Below, in pieces: positions 63,428 through 64,000 of a stretch of DNA of 64,000 nucleotides. Every line of letters begins with the position of its first letter. Position 1 is the stretch's first letter. A model generated the notes under the pieces. It did no database searches. It was not told the DNA's origin and worked only from the letters and a program-made list of their open reading frames with translations. The stretch is taken from positions 372,001 through 436,000 of the forward strand of contig CAVUVQ010000010.1 in NCBI GenBank assembly GCA_963744875.1. The letters run 5' to 3'. This DNA comes from JACDAE01 sp963744875 (GTDB lineage: Bacteria > Chloroflexota > Ktedonobacteria > Ktedonobacterales > Ktedonobacteraceae). The position numbers and the translations under genes are program-made.

Positions 63428-63838
63428 ATGCCTTCCACTTCCTCCGCGAATGCCATCCAGATTGAAGATGAGCGTCTGTTCGGCTGGGACCCGACGCCGG
63501 GCATCGTTTCGGTCTGGGCGCAGCGCGAGGGACAGGCTATCATCTGGCGACGTGAGGGTGAACAGGTCATCTGTACCCAGGAACGCTTTCGGCCCTGGCT
63601 CTTTGCAACGACGCTGGCAGATCTCGCACATCTGGGACCAGCGCTACTCCCAATCACGGCATTTGGCAGCGAGAACGCGCTTGTGAATTATCGTGAACTG
63701 ACAAATCTTGCTATGCCTACTGACCTCACTGCACCTCCTTCTTACCATTATTTGATTACGCTCGCGATGGCCGCTTTCTTGAACGCGCACTCCTCAGTGG
63801 CGCGTCGCGTCGCCTTGGCCGCAAGATCAATCGCTTAG
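63428..63838 (+). CDS. N-terminal part of a putative RNase H-like exonuclease / family-B polymerase-like protein (frameshifted)
   Basis: This 136-residue frame starts MPSTSSANAIQIEDERLFGW with CAGGAG 6 nt ahead. FGWDPTPGIVSVWAQREGQA and WRREGEQVICTQERFRPWLF resemble the N-terminal domain of B-family polymerase-like proteins. It runs off into AMAAFLNAHSSVARRVALAA and a stop. From about 63763 the sequence continues sensibly in another frame (RDGRFLERALLSGASRRLGR). One missing nucleotide near 63759-63763 accounts for the break. Confidence 0.68.
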   Translation: MPSTSSANAIQIEDERLFGWDPTPGIVSVWAQREGQAIIWRREGEQVICTQERFRPWLFATTLADLAHLGPALLPITAFGSENALVNYRELTNLAMPTDLTAPPSYHYLITLAMAAFLNAHSSVARRVALAARSIA

Positions 63839-64000
63839 ATGAACTGGATGAGTATTATCGTATGGGTCCGGTCGAGCAGTATCTGATGAGTAGTGGGCGA
63901 GTGTATTTTAGAGACATGAACTACGAGGATCTGCACCGCTTGCAATTTGATCTGGAGACGACGGCACTTGATCCACATCGCGGGCGCATCTTCCTGGTTG
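63763..64000 (+). pseudogene. Continuation of the last gene in a shifted frame (3' end outside window)
   Basis: This frame reads RDGRFLERALLSGASRRLGR, then DELDEYYRMGPVEQYLMSSG, RVYFRDMNYEDLHRLQ and FDLETTALDPHRGRIFLV. The DLETT motif is the first DEDD-type 3'-5' exonuclease motif, as found in B-family DNA polymerases and related RNase H-fold exonucleases. It runs past the right edge, so whether a polymerase domain follows cannot be seen. Confidence 0.7.

Noticed and set aside
1..64000. tRNA, rRNA or transposase genes
   Set aside because: No T-loop signature, rRNA segment or transposase motif was recognised on reading either strand; a dedicated search could still find a divergent one.

Overview
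The window looks like chromosomal DNA from a filamentous, spore-forming type of Chloroflexota, most likely a Ktedonobacteria relative. This is inferred from gene content: a BTAD-AAA regulator, several membrane histidine kinases, FtsX-type permeases without their own ATPase, a men-type menaquinone pathway, GAF/PAS signalling proteins and many palindromic intergenic repeats. No marker gene here proves the taxonomy. No rRNA gene, tRNA gene, CRISPR array or transposase was recognised.

Layout. 1-3.6 kb: the end of an FtsX permease, then a small P-loop kinase gene enclosed by 98-bp inverted repeats. 3.6-16 kb: a BTAD-AAA regulator, a DedA protein, an APH-like protein, a TetR-MFS efflux pair, a frameshifted SirB1-like gene and a membrane-anchored MutS homologue. 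16-24 kb: an SDR, a TPR protein, the NAD(P)HX repair enzyme Nnr, a secreted GH43-ricin protein, an LLM oxidoreductase and a LacI regulator. 24-29.5 kb: an NrtR-PncA NAD-salvage pair with promoter and operator, a HAD protein, prfA with a long leader, a histidine phosphatase and a CAP lipoprotein. 29.5-38 kb: a repeat-rich spacer, an acyl-CoA dehydrogenase, a ClpE-like unfoldase behind CIRCE elements, a stress protein, two histidine kinases and an MBL hydrolase. 38-48 kb: an HTH-GAF protein, a large Cys/Asn/Thr-rich exported protein behind a triple tandem repeat, a GGDEF-EAL protein, a PIG-L deacetylase, phoU, rplI and cax.

48-62 kb holds the menaquinone genes in two minus-strand blocks. menF-menD-menH-menB is one block. 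menC-menE is the other and is coupled to a receiver protein and a histidine kinase. A plus-strand FtsX permease lies between the blocks. menD carries three apparent frameshifts. menC and menD both contain a related 49-50-bp repeat read in the same frame. The window closes with a GGDEF protein and the start of a frameshifted gene with a DEDD-type exonuclease motif.

The strongest points for follow-up are: the shared in-frame repeat in menC and menD; the TAGGGG-ended repeat family that supplies stop codons of several genes; the tandem CIRCE sites; the NrtR operator; the ~86-bp triple repeat; and the long perfect inverted repeats. At least three genes show 1-nt frame breaks. These may be real decay or sequencing errors, and the sequence alone cannot tell which.
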